A stretch of 51,837 nt of DNA, taken from positions 1 to 51,837 of the forward strand of contig JBAROV010000008.1 of the NCBI GenBank assembly GCA_049642465.1, in the 5' to 3' direction. Source of the stretch: CAWDPQ01 sp049642465. Its GTDB lineage: Bacteria; Acidobacteriota; Vicinamibacteria; Vicinamibacterales; 2-12-FULL-66-21. A model generated the notes under the pieces. It was not told the DNA's origin, ran no database searches, and worked only from the letters and a program-made list of their open reading frames with translations. Position numbers and translations under genes: made by a program. Positions 42,921 through 50,013 of this stretch are shown piece after piece (position 1 is the stretch's first letter; each line of letters opens with the position of its first letter).

Positions 42921-43279
42921 GACGACTCTGCGGCGACACGCCAGGCGCTCCGCGCCAGCCGGACCAGTTCGGCGAGTCGTTCGGTTTCGGCGCGGGCCAC
43001 GGCAGTGCCAAACGGCGTGATGCGGTAATAGCGCCGTCGCGGATCGGGACTCGATCGCAACGGCTTCCGCGGTTCTTCGATCAATCCCTCTTCCAGCAGA
43101 CGCTGGATCGTGCGGTAGAGCGTCCCGGGGCTGAGGCGGAGAGCCCCGGCCGTGCGCGCCTGCACGTCCTGAATGATGCCGTAGCCGTGGCAATCACCCG
43201 CACTCAATGCCAACAGGATGTGGAACGCCGCCGCCTGGAGCGGGAGCAGTGCCTCGACTTCGGCCTGACTGTGGGACAC
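42917..43279 (-). CDS. PadR-family transcriptional regulator
   Basis: A 120-residue PadR protein starting at GTG 43277-43279 (FHILLALSAGDCHGYGIIQD, GALRLSPGTLYRTIQRLLEEGLI, RRRYYRITPFGTAVARAE). It overlaps the ADOP permease gene. A repeated AT-rich box lies upstream. It likely represses its own operon. Confidence 0.92.
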   Translation of the reverse strand: MSHSQAEVEALLPLQAAAFHILLALSAGDCHGYGIIQDVQARTAGALRLSPGTLYRTIQRLLEEGLIEEPRKPLRSSPDPRRRYYRITPFGTAVARAETERLAELVRLARSAWRVAAESS

Positions 43280-43301
43280 TGGACGGGACGATAGTCCACG
43301 G

Positions 43302-43324
43302 TGGATATATTGTCAATGGATATA
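43302..43324. promoter_or_regulatory. Repeated TGGATATA box upstream of PadR
   Basis: TGGATATA occurs at 43302-43309 and 43317-43324, 15 bp apart, about 25 bp before the PadR start codon, with TTGACA (minus strand) between the copies. This may be the promoter and a PadR binding site. Confidence 0.5.
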
Positions 43325-43390
43325 GATGGGGACGAAGGAGCGGAAGCCGGACCGAGTTCGAACGCTTCAAATAATCGCAAACGTCCCCTC

Positions 43391-43483
43391 GTCGGCTGCT
43401 CCGGCTTAGCCTGCGCGCACGTTCGTAACCGCGCATCCGCAACTGACCTCCCGCGTGCCGCCAGCTTCAGCCGGTTGTTAGAC
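43391..43483 (-). repeat. Integron attC-like site 1 (partly decayed)
   Basis: Read on the minus strand it begins with GTCTAACAAC (43483-43474), a standard attC R'' box of type RYYYAAC with the usual AA after it. It continues with a region about 85% similar to attC-like site 2. Its other end, AGCCGAC, no longer matches the GTTRRRY R' box. The end of the membrane-protein gene at 43467 lies inside it, as expected for a gene cassette. Confidence 0.6.
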
Positions 43484-43829
43484 GGCGCTCACATGCGCTG
43501 CGGAGATACCGGTAGCCCAGGAAAGCCACGAGAACGATGACCACGAACGAAGGGAGGACAAAGGGCTGGCCCCCGGGGAAGACGAACGACAACGGGAACA
43601 CCAGTAGTCCGATCGCCGCAAGGAAGATGGGAGCTGCGAAGCGAGAACGGCGCCACGTGAGGATGGCAGTGACGACGTAGGTACACCCCCACGTCAGAGC
43701 GAACAGTGCCGCGAGAGGGGAGGTACTCGAAGTCCTCGGCCAAGCCGCCCAGAATGCTGCGATCCCCGCAAGACCGGCTACAAGAAATAGGCCTGCAAGC
43801 AGAGTTGTTCCAAGGGTTCTCCCGAGCAT
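43467..43829 (-). CDS. Small membrane protein of a putative gene cassette
   Basis: A 120-residue protein with about four transmembrane helices (TTLLAGLFLVAGLAGIAAFW, LAALFALTWGCTYVVTAILTW, AAPIFLAAIGLLVFPLSFVF, PSFVVIVLVAFLGYRYL). ATG at 43827-43829 is preceded by GGAGGGGAG. I do not recognise a family. It lies between two attC-like sites with its 3' end running into site 1, the normal cassette orientation. Short genes of unknown function are typical of integron cassettes. Confidence 0.7.
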   Translation of the reverse strand: MLGRTLGTTLLAGLFLVAGLAGIAAFWAAWPRTSSTSPLAALFALTWGCTYVVTAILTWRRSRFAAPIFLAAIGLLVFPLSFVFPGGQPFVLPSFVVIVLVAFLGYRYLRSACERRLTTG

Positions 43830-43910
43830 CTCTCCCCTCCCTCCCTCTGCCTGACGGCCGCCGCTCTCCCCGAGGGACATTCCGACGGGTCCGAACCTCT
43901 CATTCGTTCT

Positions 43911-44000
43911 GACTAACGCTCCGGCTAAGCTGCGCGCGCGCATCAGCGCGCATCCGCAGCTGACCTCCCGCGCGCCGCCCAGCTTCCGCCGTTGTTAGAC
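43911..44000 (-). repeat. Integron attC-like site 2
   Basis: On the minus strand it reads GTCTAACAACGGCGGAAGCTG at the R''/L'' side (44000-43980) and CGTTAGTC at the R' side (43918-43911). Both halves form an imperfect inverted repeat, GGAAGCTG versus CAGCTTAGCC-type arms. Size (90 bp) and the GTTAG/CTAAC ends fit attC sites. It is about 85% similar to site 1. Confidence 0.65.
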
Positions 44001-44003
44001 GGG

Positions 44004-44079
44004 GCGAAAGTTCTGGGAAGCGCACCGCGTCATGCGTGAGCGCGAGTACGACCACTCGAGAATCTCTGCCACCTGCACG
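44004..44079 (+). pseudogene. Fragment duplicated from the cyclase-family gene
   Basis: By hand alignment, 72 of 77 positions match 48509-48585, which lies inside the cyclase-family gene at 47961. There are four substitutions and one 1-bp deletion that shifts the frame after EREYD. It encodes a remnant of RKFWEAHRVMRERE. It starts three bases after attC-like site 2 and has no start codon. It records a local duplication or rearrangement at the cassette border. Confidence 0.85.
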
Positions 44080-44109
44080 GCTGTCTCGCGAAAAGAGAGC
44101 TCGAGCGAC

Positions 44110-44493
44110 CTAACGGAATGGCAGGTAGCGTGCGCCGAGCCTCTCGAAGGCCTGACGATCGGCAGCCACGACATCGGCGTCGATTGATTGCGCTGTCGCC
44201 ACGAGCCATGCGTCATTCTCGCCCATGCGGCGAGACGCGCGCCGCTGTAGGAGCGCGCACCGGCGGGCCTGCGCGAGATGCAATCCCTGAATAGCAAATC
44301 GCTGTAACGAGGCCAGGGCGAGCGCCTCGTCGGCCGCACCTTCAAGCATCTCTTCGAAGGTGACGACCGACACGACCAGCGAGCGACCGCGTAGCGAGGG
44401 AAGAAATCGCCGCGCAGGTCCTATTTCGCGCCTCGCTGTCTCTCGTTCCAGCGCGACGAGGTACGACGCATCGAGAAGAACAGGACGGCTCAC
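44110..44493 (-). CDS. PIN-domain ribonuclease toxin (VapC-like)
   Basis: A 127-residue PIN protein starting at GTG 44491-44493. Acidic residues expected for the PIN active site are present: the N-terminal Asp in VLLDASYLVAL, Glu in VTFEEMLEG, and Asp in GENDAWLVATAQSIDADVVAADR. VapC toxins cut tRNA or rRNA. It overlaps the upstream antitoxin gene by 4 bp (GTGA), the usual toxin-antitoxin coupling. Confidence 0.85.
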   Translation of the reverse strand: MSRPVLLDASYLVALERETARREIGPARRFLPSLRGRSLVVSVVTFEEMLEGAADEALALASLQRFAIQGLHLAQARRCALLQRRASRRMGENDAWLVATAQSIDADVVAADRQAFERLGARYLPFR

Positions 44494-44690
44494 GTTCGTT
44501 TCTGCGCCAACCCCAAGCCCTTACCGCTTGATTCTTCGACCCATTCGAGAAGATCGTCTCCGGTTTCAATGGGGCCGGCGCGATCGATGAGGGCGCGAAT
44601 GACTTCCGACTTCGGCACTTTCCGGCGTCGCGCCCAGCGTGCGAGACGGGCGGCGCGCCGCTTATCCAGTTTGACCGTAATCGTAGGCAT
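44490..44690 (-). CDS. Ribbon-helix-helix antitoxin (VapB-like)
   Basis: A 66-residue protein. Its N terminus TITVKLDKRRAARL is a ribbon strand followed by two helices (ARRRKVPKSEVIRALIDRA), the RHH DNA-binding fold. The acidic C-terminal tail (GDDLLEWVEESSG) probably binds the toxin. It precedes and overlaps the PIN gene. A palindromic operator lies next to its start codon. Confidence 0.82.
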   Translation of the reverse strand: MPTITVKLDKRRAARLARWARRRKVPKSEVIRALIDRAGPIETGDDLLEWVEESSGKGLGLAQKRT

Positions 44691-44691
44691 A

Positions 44692-44709
44692 GTAATACCA
44701 AGATATTAC
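44692..44709. promoter_or_regulatory. Palindromic operator of the toxin-antitoxin pair
   Basis: GTAATA-CCAAGA-TATTAC (44692-44709) is a perfect inverted repeat that begins 2 bp upstream of the antitoxin start codon. RHH antitoxins bind such short dyads for autorepression. The stop codon of the amidohydrolase (44706-44708) falls inside it. Confidence 0.7.
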
Positions 44710-46271
44710 CACGGGCACGCTACAGAGGGCGCCACGCTTCGGTGCGACGTTTCGCACTGGCCGTGCGGCGAGCTTTTTTCGGTGCGGGCGAGCTCGACCC
44801 GACCATCCCGCATCGCCGGCGCGCGCACGGGCTGCCCGGGCCTCACGCCGTCCACCGTCCGGCCGTTCGCCACGACCGCGACGCCGTTGACGAGCACATA
44901 ACGGATGCCGATCGGGGCGAGCGCCGGCTCCCGGTAGGTCGAGCGATCGATCACCGTCGCGGCGTCGACAATCGCGATGTCCGCGTCGGCGCCCGTGCGC
45001 AAACGTCCCTTTGTTTTCATCGCCGGCACCCGCGCCTCGAGGCGCCGCGCCGGCATCAGCGTCATCTTCCTGATGGCGTCCATCAGCGTGAGCGCCTGCT
45101 GCTCGCGCACGAAGCGGCCGAGCACCTTCGAATAGGTTCCCGTCGTCCGCGGGTGACCGATCCCGTTCTCCCAATAGGCGTCGCTCGCAATCATCGTCAG
45201 CGGACTCGTCACCGCCGCCTTGACCATCTCCTCGGTGTTGGTATGCAGGACGACCGGGCCGCCGATCTTGCGATACTTCTCGAACAATTGCTGGTTGAGT
45301 CGCTCGCCCGTGCGCGGCCACTCGAGCAGCGCAAGCCGCTCGGCGGGTGCGCCGACGTACTCGTCCAGGTTCGCCGACTGAATCTCGGTCATGCCAGCCG
45401 TGTACGGATACGCCTCGGTGGTGACGTCCATCCCCTGGTTGCGCGCCCGGTCGATCACGGCGAGCACTTCGCGCGTGGCGCCCACGCTCGTGCTGTTCAC
45501 GTGCACGATGTGGAGCGGCGCCTTCGTCTCAGCGGCGAGGCCGATGGCTTCCTCGACGCCGGGCAGGCCGCGCCGGGTATGCGCGTGAACCGCCGCGCGC
45601 CGCCGGCCGGCGACACCGAACACGGCGAGCAGCTCATCACGACTCGCCGCCGGCGTGTACACGAACCCTGCGCCAATGCTGACCGCGCCGCGATCGAGTC
45701 CCTGCTCGATGCGTCTCACGATCTCGGCGATCTCGCCTGTGGACGCAGCCTGGTGCGCGCCCGCACCCGTCGGCAGGAACGCGCCCGGGTCGCGGAGCAC
45801 CGCCATGCGCACCGGAATGTGGCCGACGCTGACACCGTAGTTGATCACCTGACCGCCCTCCCGCTGGCGGTACCACCCGTCGATGTCGGCAGCGCCGACC
45901 TCGAGCTCGAGCGCCGTCGTCACGCCGTCAGACGCACGAAGCTTGTAGACGTCGGCGGCCTGGCCGTGCGCGTGCAGATCGATGAATCCGGGAACGACGA
46001 TGGCGCCGGTGGCGTCGATGGTGGTGCGTCCCGTCAATCGTTCTGTGGAGACGGCGGCAATCGTCCGGCCCGTGATGCCGACGGATCGAACGGCATCCAG
46101 GTTCGATTCGGGATCGAGCACACGGCCGTTCACGATGACGACGTCGTAGGTCTGGGCCCGCAGCAACACGACGGGGACTGCAGCCAGGAGCGCGCCGAGG
46201 CAGAGCCAGCGTCGTTGCTTCCGGGCGAGGTCGCGCACGGCCGAGAGCGATGAGGACGTGTGAGCTGGCAT
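44706..46271 (-). CDS. Exported amidohydrolase, N-acyl-D-amino-acid deacylase-like
   Basis: A 521-residue metal-dependent hydrolase. ATG at 46269-46271 is followed by a basic, hydrophobic export signal (WLCLGALLAAVPVVLLRAQ). The fold begins YDVVIVNGRVLDPESNLD. Metal-binding motifs are GFIDLHAHGQ, VHAHTRRG, HIVHVNSTS and the Asp in LTMIASDAYWENG, as in D-aminoacylase-type enzymes. It probably deacylates N-acyl amino acids or similar amides in the periplasm. The last ~25 residues after DGRVELART look unlike the family, and the stop sits in the toxin-antitoxin operator, so the C terminus may have been altered by an insertion. It is divergent from the RraA-like gene. Confidence 0.87.
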   Translation of the reverse strand: MPAHTSSSLSAVRDLARKQRRWLCLGALLAAVPVVLLRAQTYDVVIVNGRVLDPESNLDAVRSVGITGRTIAAVSTERLTGRTTIDATGAIVVPGFIDLHAHGQAADVYKLRASDGVTTALELEVGAADIDGWYRQREGGQVINYGVSVGHIPVRMAVLRDPGAFLPTGAGAHQAASTGEIAEIVRRIEQGLDRGAVSIGAGFVYTPAASRDELLAVFGVAGRRRAAVHAHTRRGLPGVEEAIGLAAETKAPLHIVHVNSTSVGATREVLAVIDRARNQGMDVTTEAYPYTAGMTEIQSANLDEYVGAPAERLALLEWPRTGERLNQQLFEKYRKIGGPVVLHTNTEEMVKAAVTSPLTMIASDAYWENGIGHPRTTGTYSKVLGRFVREQQALTLMDAIRKMTLMPARRLEARVPAMKTKGRLRTGADADIAIVDAATVIDRSTYREPALAPIGIRYVLVNGVAVVANGRTVDGVRPGQPVRAPAMRDGRVELARTEKSSPHGQCETSHRSVAPSVACPW

Positions 46272-46425
46272 GGCTGGAAGTCCTTTTGAAACAGGCCCAA
46301 TGATACGGTCCGCCGGCTCCGTTCCGGGTGGAGAATAGCGAACGTGCCGTCCGGAGCGCGGCTTCGCCGGTGGCCCGCTCGCGCGTGGACTCGGCCTCCG
46401 TCGAGATATAGCATGCGTATCTGAC

Positions 46426-47121
46426 ATGCCTCCGTCCTGGACTTCTGACGAAGAGCTCTTCGCGCGGGCCCGTCGCGAGCTGTTCTCCGCCGTGATTGGC
46501 GACACGCTCGACCTGCTCGGCCACCGACACCAGCTCCTGCCGCCGGAGATCCAGCCCTTGCGGGATGACATGGTCGTCGTCGGGCGCGCGATGCCGGTGC
46601 TCGAGGCCGAAGACGATGTTGGTAAGGCTCAGACACGCGCCGGCGAGGTGCCCAACAACCCGTTCGGATTGATGCTGCGTGCGCTGGACGATCTAAAGCC
46701 GGGCGAAGTGTACCTTTGCACCGGTCCGTCGCGCGCCTATGCGTCGTGGGGCGAGCTCATGACCATGAGCGCGCGCAACCGCGGCGCCACCGGAGTGGTG
46801 ATCGACGGCTGGTCGCGCGACACGCCGGGCATCCTCGCCGTCGGATTTCCGTGCTTCTCGCGCGGGCGGTATGCGCAGGATCAACGAACGCGCGGCACCG
46901 TGGTCGATTTCCGCTGCCCCGTCCGAATCGGGAGCGTCGACATCCGTCCCGGCGATGCCATCTTCGGCGACCTGGAGGGCGTCGTCGTGATTCCCCGCGA
47001 GATCGAAGCGGAGGTTTTCGAGGGCGCGTGGTCGAAGGCCCATGGAGAGAAGCGAGTGTTCGAGGCCATCAAGGGCGGCCTGAGCGCACAGGAGGCGTGG
47101 GACCGCTACGGGATCTTCTAA
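46426..47121 (+). CDS. RraA-like aldolase/demethylmenaquinone methyltransferase-family protein
   Basis: A 231-residue RraA-fold protein. Key parts are VIGDTLDLLG, GRAMPVL, GELMTMSARNRGATGVVIDGWSRD (substrate loop with conserved Arg-Asp) and GDAIFGDLEGVVVIPREI. The family includes 4-hydroxy-4-methyl-2-oxoglutarate aldolases and oxaloacetate decarboxylases, as well as RNase E inhibitors. The neighbouring catabolic enzymes favour an aldolase or lyase of a keto acid. It opens a plus-strand operon with an SDR and a cyclase. Confidence 0.88.
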   Translation: MPPSWTSDEELFARARRELFSAVIGDTLDLLGHRHQLLPPEIQPLRDDMVVVGRAMPVLEAEDDVGKAQTRAGEVPNNPFGLMLRALDDLKPGEVYLCTGPSRAYASWGELMTMSARNRGATGVVIDGWSRDTPGILAVGFPCFSRGRYAQDQRTRGTVVDFRCPVRIGSVDIRPGDAIFGDLEGVVVIPREIEAEVFEGAWSKAHGEKRVFEAIKGGLSAQEAWDRYGIF

Positions 47122-47217
47122 TGGTGCGGCCGCCATCAAGGCCTTCTATTGACCAACGTATACGAAGAGCTCGGCGGACACGAGTTGCGCGTAACGCACT
47201 GACTTCGAGAGGATTTT

Positions 47218-47964
47218 GTGAAACTCAAAGGCAAAATCGCGCTGGTAACAGGAGCCGGCCGGGGCATCGGCCGGGGCATCGCCGAAGTGTTCGCCGCGGA
47301 GGGCGCCGATGTCGCGGTGAACGATCTGAACGAAGCCGAGGACGTCGCGCAGGCGCTTCGCGCGACGGGTCGCCGCGCCGTAGCGGTCAAGGGGGACGTC
47401 GCCAGACGCGCCGACGTCGAGCCGATGATCGACAGGGTCTGGCGGGAGCTCGGGCCGATCGACATCCTGGTGAACAATGCCGGCATCGAGACAATCGTGC
47501 CGTTTCTCGAGCTGACCGACGAGCAGTGGACCCGCCTCGTCGACGTGAACCTGCGCGGCGCCTGGCTCTGCTCGCAGGTCTTCTGCCGCCGAGCGGTGGC
47601 CGAGGGGCGCAAAGGCAGCATCGTCAACATCGGTTCGATCCAGGCGGCGAAGGTCCTGCCGGGACGTACCCACTACGCGCCGACGAAACTCGGCCTCGAG
47701 GCATTGACCCGCAACATGTCCGCCGAAGTGACGCCACTCGGTATCCGGGTCAACTGCATCCATCCGGGCCTGATCGATACGCCCATGACGTCGTGGGTGA
47801 TGAAGGACCCGGTCGTGCTGCCACAGGTCCTGGCCCAGATCTCGCTCGGGCGTGCCGGCGAACCGCGCGAGATCGGCGCGGTCGCGGCGTTCTTCGCGTC
47901 CGACGAAGCCAGTTATCTGACCGGGCAGTCGATCTTCGTCGACGGCGGGTGGCAGGGCAAATGA
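47218..47964 (+). CDS. Short-chain dehydrogenase/reductase (SDR)
   Basis: A 248-residue SDR starting at GTG 47218. The NAD(P)-binding motif TGAGRGIGRG, LVNNAG and the catalytic Ser (NIGSIQ) and YAPTK are in place, as is HPGLIDTPM. The ending YLTGQSIFVDGGWQG is typical of classical SDRs such as sugar or hydroxy-acid dehydrogenases. It oxidises or reduces an alcohol or ketone; the substrate is unknown. Its stop overlaps the cyclase start by 4 bp (ATGA). Confidence 0.92.
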   Translation: MKLKGKIALVTGAGRGIGRGIAEVFAAEGADVAVNDLNEAEDVAQALRATGRRAVAVKGDVARRADVEPMIDRVWRELGPIDILVNNAGIETIVPFLELTDEQWTRLVDVNLRGAWLCSQVFCRRAVAEGRKGSIVNIGSIQAAKVLPGRTHYAPTKLGLEALTRNMSAEVTPLGIRVNCIHPGLIDTPMTSWVMKDPVVLPQVLAQISLGRAGEPREIGAVAAFFASDEASYLTGQSIFVDGGWQGK

Positions 47965-48698
47965 AACGCAGGCTCATCGACCTCAGCATGGAGGTCTATC
48001 AAGGGATGATGACCTACCCCAACGTCGCCAAACCGGTCATCGTCGAGATGGAGACCTACCGCGAGATGGCGCGCAGCGTCGGCACCGACCAGTACGGCGT
48101 CGACGAGATCACCAATCACTGCATGATCGTCACCGGCGATCACATCGGCACACATATCGATTCGTGGGGACACGTGAAGCCGGATGCGCCGCGCGCGGAG
48201 GGCATTCCGATCGACTACTGCTACGGCGACGGCGTAGTCCTCGATCTGACCCATAAACGGGCGGGGGAGGAGATCACGCCGGGAGACATCGACGAGGCCG
48301 AGCGCAGGCTCGATGGCTACCGGATCAAGCCGCTGGACATCGTGCTGCTTCGGACCGACGCGGCGAAGCAGCGGACGGAGAAGAGCTACCTCACGAATCA
48401 CCCGGGCATGACGAAGGAAGCCGTCCACGGCGTGCTCGATCGCGGCGTCAAGGTCATGGGCATCGATGCGATTGGCTTCGACCCTCCGGTGGCGCAGATG
48501 TTCGAGCGGCGAAAGTTCTGGGAAGCGCACCGCGTCATGCGCGAGCGGGAGTACTACCACCTCGAGAATCTCTGCAACCTGCACGAGATCCCGGCGCCGT
48601 ACCATTCCTTTATCGTGAGCGTGCTGCCCGTGAAATGGCGCGGCGCATCCGCTGCTCCGGTGCGGGCTGTAGCGATCATCGACGATCCCGATCGGTGA
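47961..48698 (+). CDS. Cyclase-family (kynurenine formamidase-like) metal hydrolase
   Basis: A 245-residue protein of the cyclase family (PF04199 type). The metal motif appears as TGDHIGTHIDSWGHV, close to HxGTHxDxPxH. LIDLSMEVYQGMMTYP at the N terminus and VMGIDAIGFDPP are also conserved. Members hydrolyse amides or lactones (for example N-formylkynurenine) or close rings. The start overlaps the SDR stop. A 76-bp part of this gene is duplicated at 44004-44079. With RraA, SDR and FAH enzymes nearby, it likely acts in breakdown of a cyclic or lactone intermediate. Confidence 0.9.
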   Translation: MKRRLIDLSMEVYQGMMTYPNVAKPVIVEMETYREMARSVGTDQYGVDEITNHCMIVTGDHIGTHIDSWGHVKPDAPRAEGIPIDYCYGDGVVLDLTHKRAGEEITPGDIDEAERRLDGYRIKPLDIVLLRTDAAKQRTEKSYLTNHPGMTKEAVHGVLDRGVKVMGIDAIGFDPPVAQMFERRKFWEAHRVMREREYYHLENLCNLHEIPAPYHSFIVSVLPVKWRGASAAPVRAVAIIDDPDR

Positions 48699-48711
48699 AG
48701 CCGATCGGGAT

Positions 48712-49692
48712 TCAGATAACCCGATTTCTCAAGATACCGAGGCGTTCGACCTCGAGCTCGACGACGTCGCCGCGGCCGAGAAACGTGCCGCGCTCGGCGC
48801 CCGATCCGCCGCCAACCGTTCCGGAGCCGAGGATCTCGCCCGGGCGCAGCAATTCATCGGTCGAGGCGTGGGCGATCATCTGCTCGAACTTCCAATGGAT
48901 CGTGCCGGAGTTGCTCTCACACCACACGTTGCCGTTCACGCGAGCGACCATCCGGAGATTGTAGACGTCTGGTATTTCGTCTGCGGTCACCAGGTACGGT
49001 CCGAGCACGTGGCCGCGCACGAAGTCTTTTCCCTTGGCCGGACCGAGGCCGACCGACATTTCGCGCGCCTGAATCGTCCGCTCGCTGAAGTCGTTGTAAA
49101 TCATGTAGCCGAACACGTGCTCGAGCGCACGATCTGCCGGGATGTTGATGCCGCCCCGGCCGATGACCATTGCGAGCTCGAACTCGATGTCGAGCGCCGT
49201 GGCGTACGAGGGAATGGGAATGTCATCGCCGTGCGTCCCGAGGCTGCCGGGATTTCCCTTGTAGTAGACCGGAATCTTGTACCACTCAGGGGGGATCTCG
49301 CGCCCGAGCTTCGGGTAGATGTTGCGGAGATGAGTTTCGAACCCCATGAAATCGCGCAGCAGCGGCGGCCTCGGCACGGGCGGCAGGAATTGCAGTTCCT
49401 CCGCCGGATGAACGATACGCACGCCGCCGGCGTCCGGTCCCTCGTCGGCCGCCCATTGCAGCGCGCGGCGCGCGGCGTCGAGCGAACGTTCGCCTCCCTC
49501 GATCAAGGCCACCATGTCGCCAGGCAGCAATGCCTCGCCGAGCCGCGCGGCCGCAGCGTGCGTGAGCCCTTCGCTGATGAGCGACGCCCGGCACGCCCCG
49601 GCGAGATCGACGACGCGGCCGGCGGCGTCGAGGGCACCGGTCCGGACCTGCGGTCCCATCGGCGACGGCAGGGAAAACGAAACCAGCTTCAT
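48712..49692 (-). CDS. Fumarylacetoacetate hydrolase-family protein
   Basis: A 326-residue FAH-family enzyme. Its conserved core includes LLRDFMGFETHLRN, ALDIEFELAMVIGRGG (metal-binding Glu), GYMIYNDFSERTIQAREM, KGKDFVRGHVLGPYLVT and LLRPGEILGSGTVGGGSG. The family splits C-C bonds of beta-diketones or acts as hydratase or decarboxylase on keto acids. The gene faces the cyclase gene tail-to-tail across 13 bp. An ABM-domain gene lies 10 bp upstream on the same strand, implying an operon. Confidence 0.92.
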   Translation of the reverse strand: MKLVSFSLPSPMGPQVRTGALDAAGRVVDLAGACRASLISEGLTHAAAARLGEALLPGDMVALIEGGERSLDAARRALQWAADEGPDAGGVRIVHPAEELQFLPPVPRPPLLRDFMGFETHLRNIYPKLGREIPPEWYKIPVYYKGNPGSLGTHGDDIPIPSYATALDIEFELAMVIGRGGINIPADRALEHVFGYMIYNDFSERTIQAREMSVGLGPAKGKDFVRGHVLGPYLVTADEIPDVYNLRMVARVNGNVWCESNSGTIHWKFEQMIAHASTDELLRPGEILGSGTVGGGSGAERGTFLGRGDVVELEVERLGILRNRVI

Positions 49693-49702
49693 GTCCGGGC
49701 GG

Positions 49703-49996
49703 CTACGTGATCACCGACTGATACAGCTCGCGCTCGCGCTTGTCGAGGAGCGGCGCGATGGCGCCCTCGATGATCTCCTTGAAGTGCGGCGTGTTGCGGT
49801 GCGCGTCGAGAGCGGCCTGATCGACGTAATGCTCGTAGAGCAGGAAGATATCGGCGTTATCGGCGGATCGATTGGCGTGATAGATCTTGCAGCCGGGTTC
49901 GCTGGCCTTGACGAGGGGCGCCATCCGGCGCAGCGCCGCCTCGACCTCGTCGCCGCGGCCAGCCTTCACGAAGTACTTCGCGGTCAGCACAATCAT
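49703..49996 (-). CDS. ABM-domain (antibiotic biosynthesis monooxygenase-like) protein
   Basis: A 97-residue ferredoxin-like fold protein (MIVLTAKYFVKAGRGDEVEAA, SEPGCKIYHANRSADNADIFLLYEHYVDQAALDAHRNTPHF, LLDKRERELYQSV split over the chain). ABM proteins include cofactor-free monooxygenases of polyphenol breakdown, heme-degrading enzymes and LsrG-type isomerases. It is co-operonic with the FAH-family gene, so an isomerase or monooxygenase step in the same pathway is plausible. Confidence 0.88.
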   Translation of the reverse strand: MIVLTAKYFVKAGRGDEVEAALRRMAPLVKASEPGCKIYHANRSADNADIFLLYEHYVDQAALDAHRNTPHFKEIIEGAIAPLLDKRERELYQSVIT

Positions 49997-50013
49997 TCGA
50001 TCCTCCTGCAGAG

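Noticed and set aside
43911..44000. Plus-strand orientation of the attC-like sites
   Set aside because: On the minus strand the sites begin CTAACAA, the common R'' form, and the cassette gene then reads into attC as expected; the plus-strand reading would place the gene backwards.
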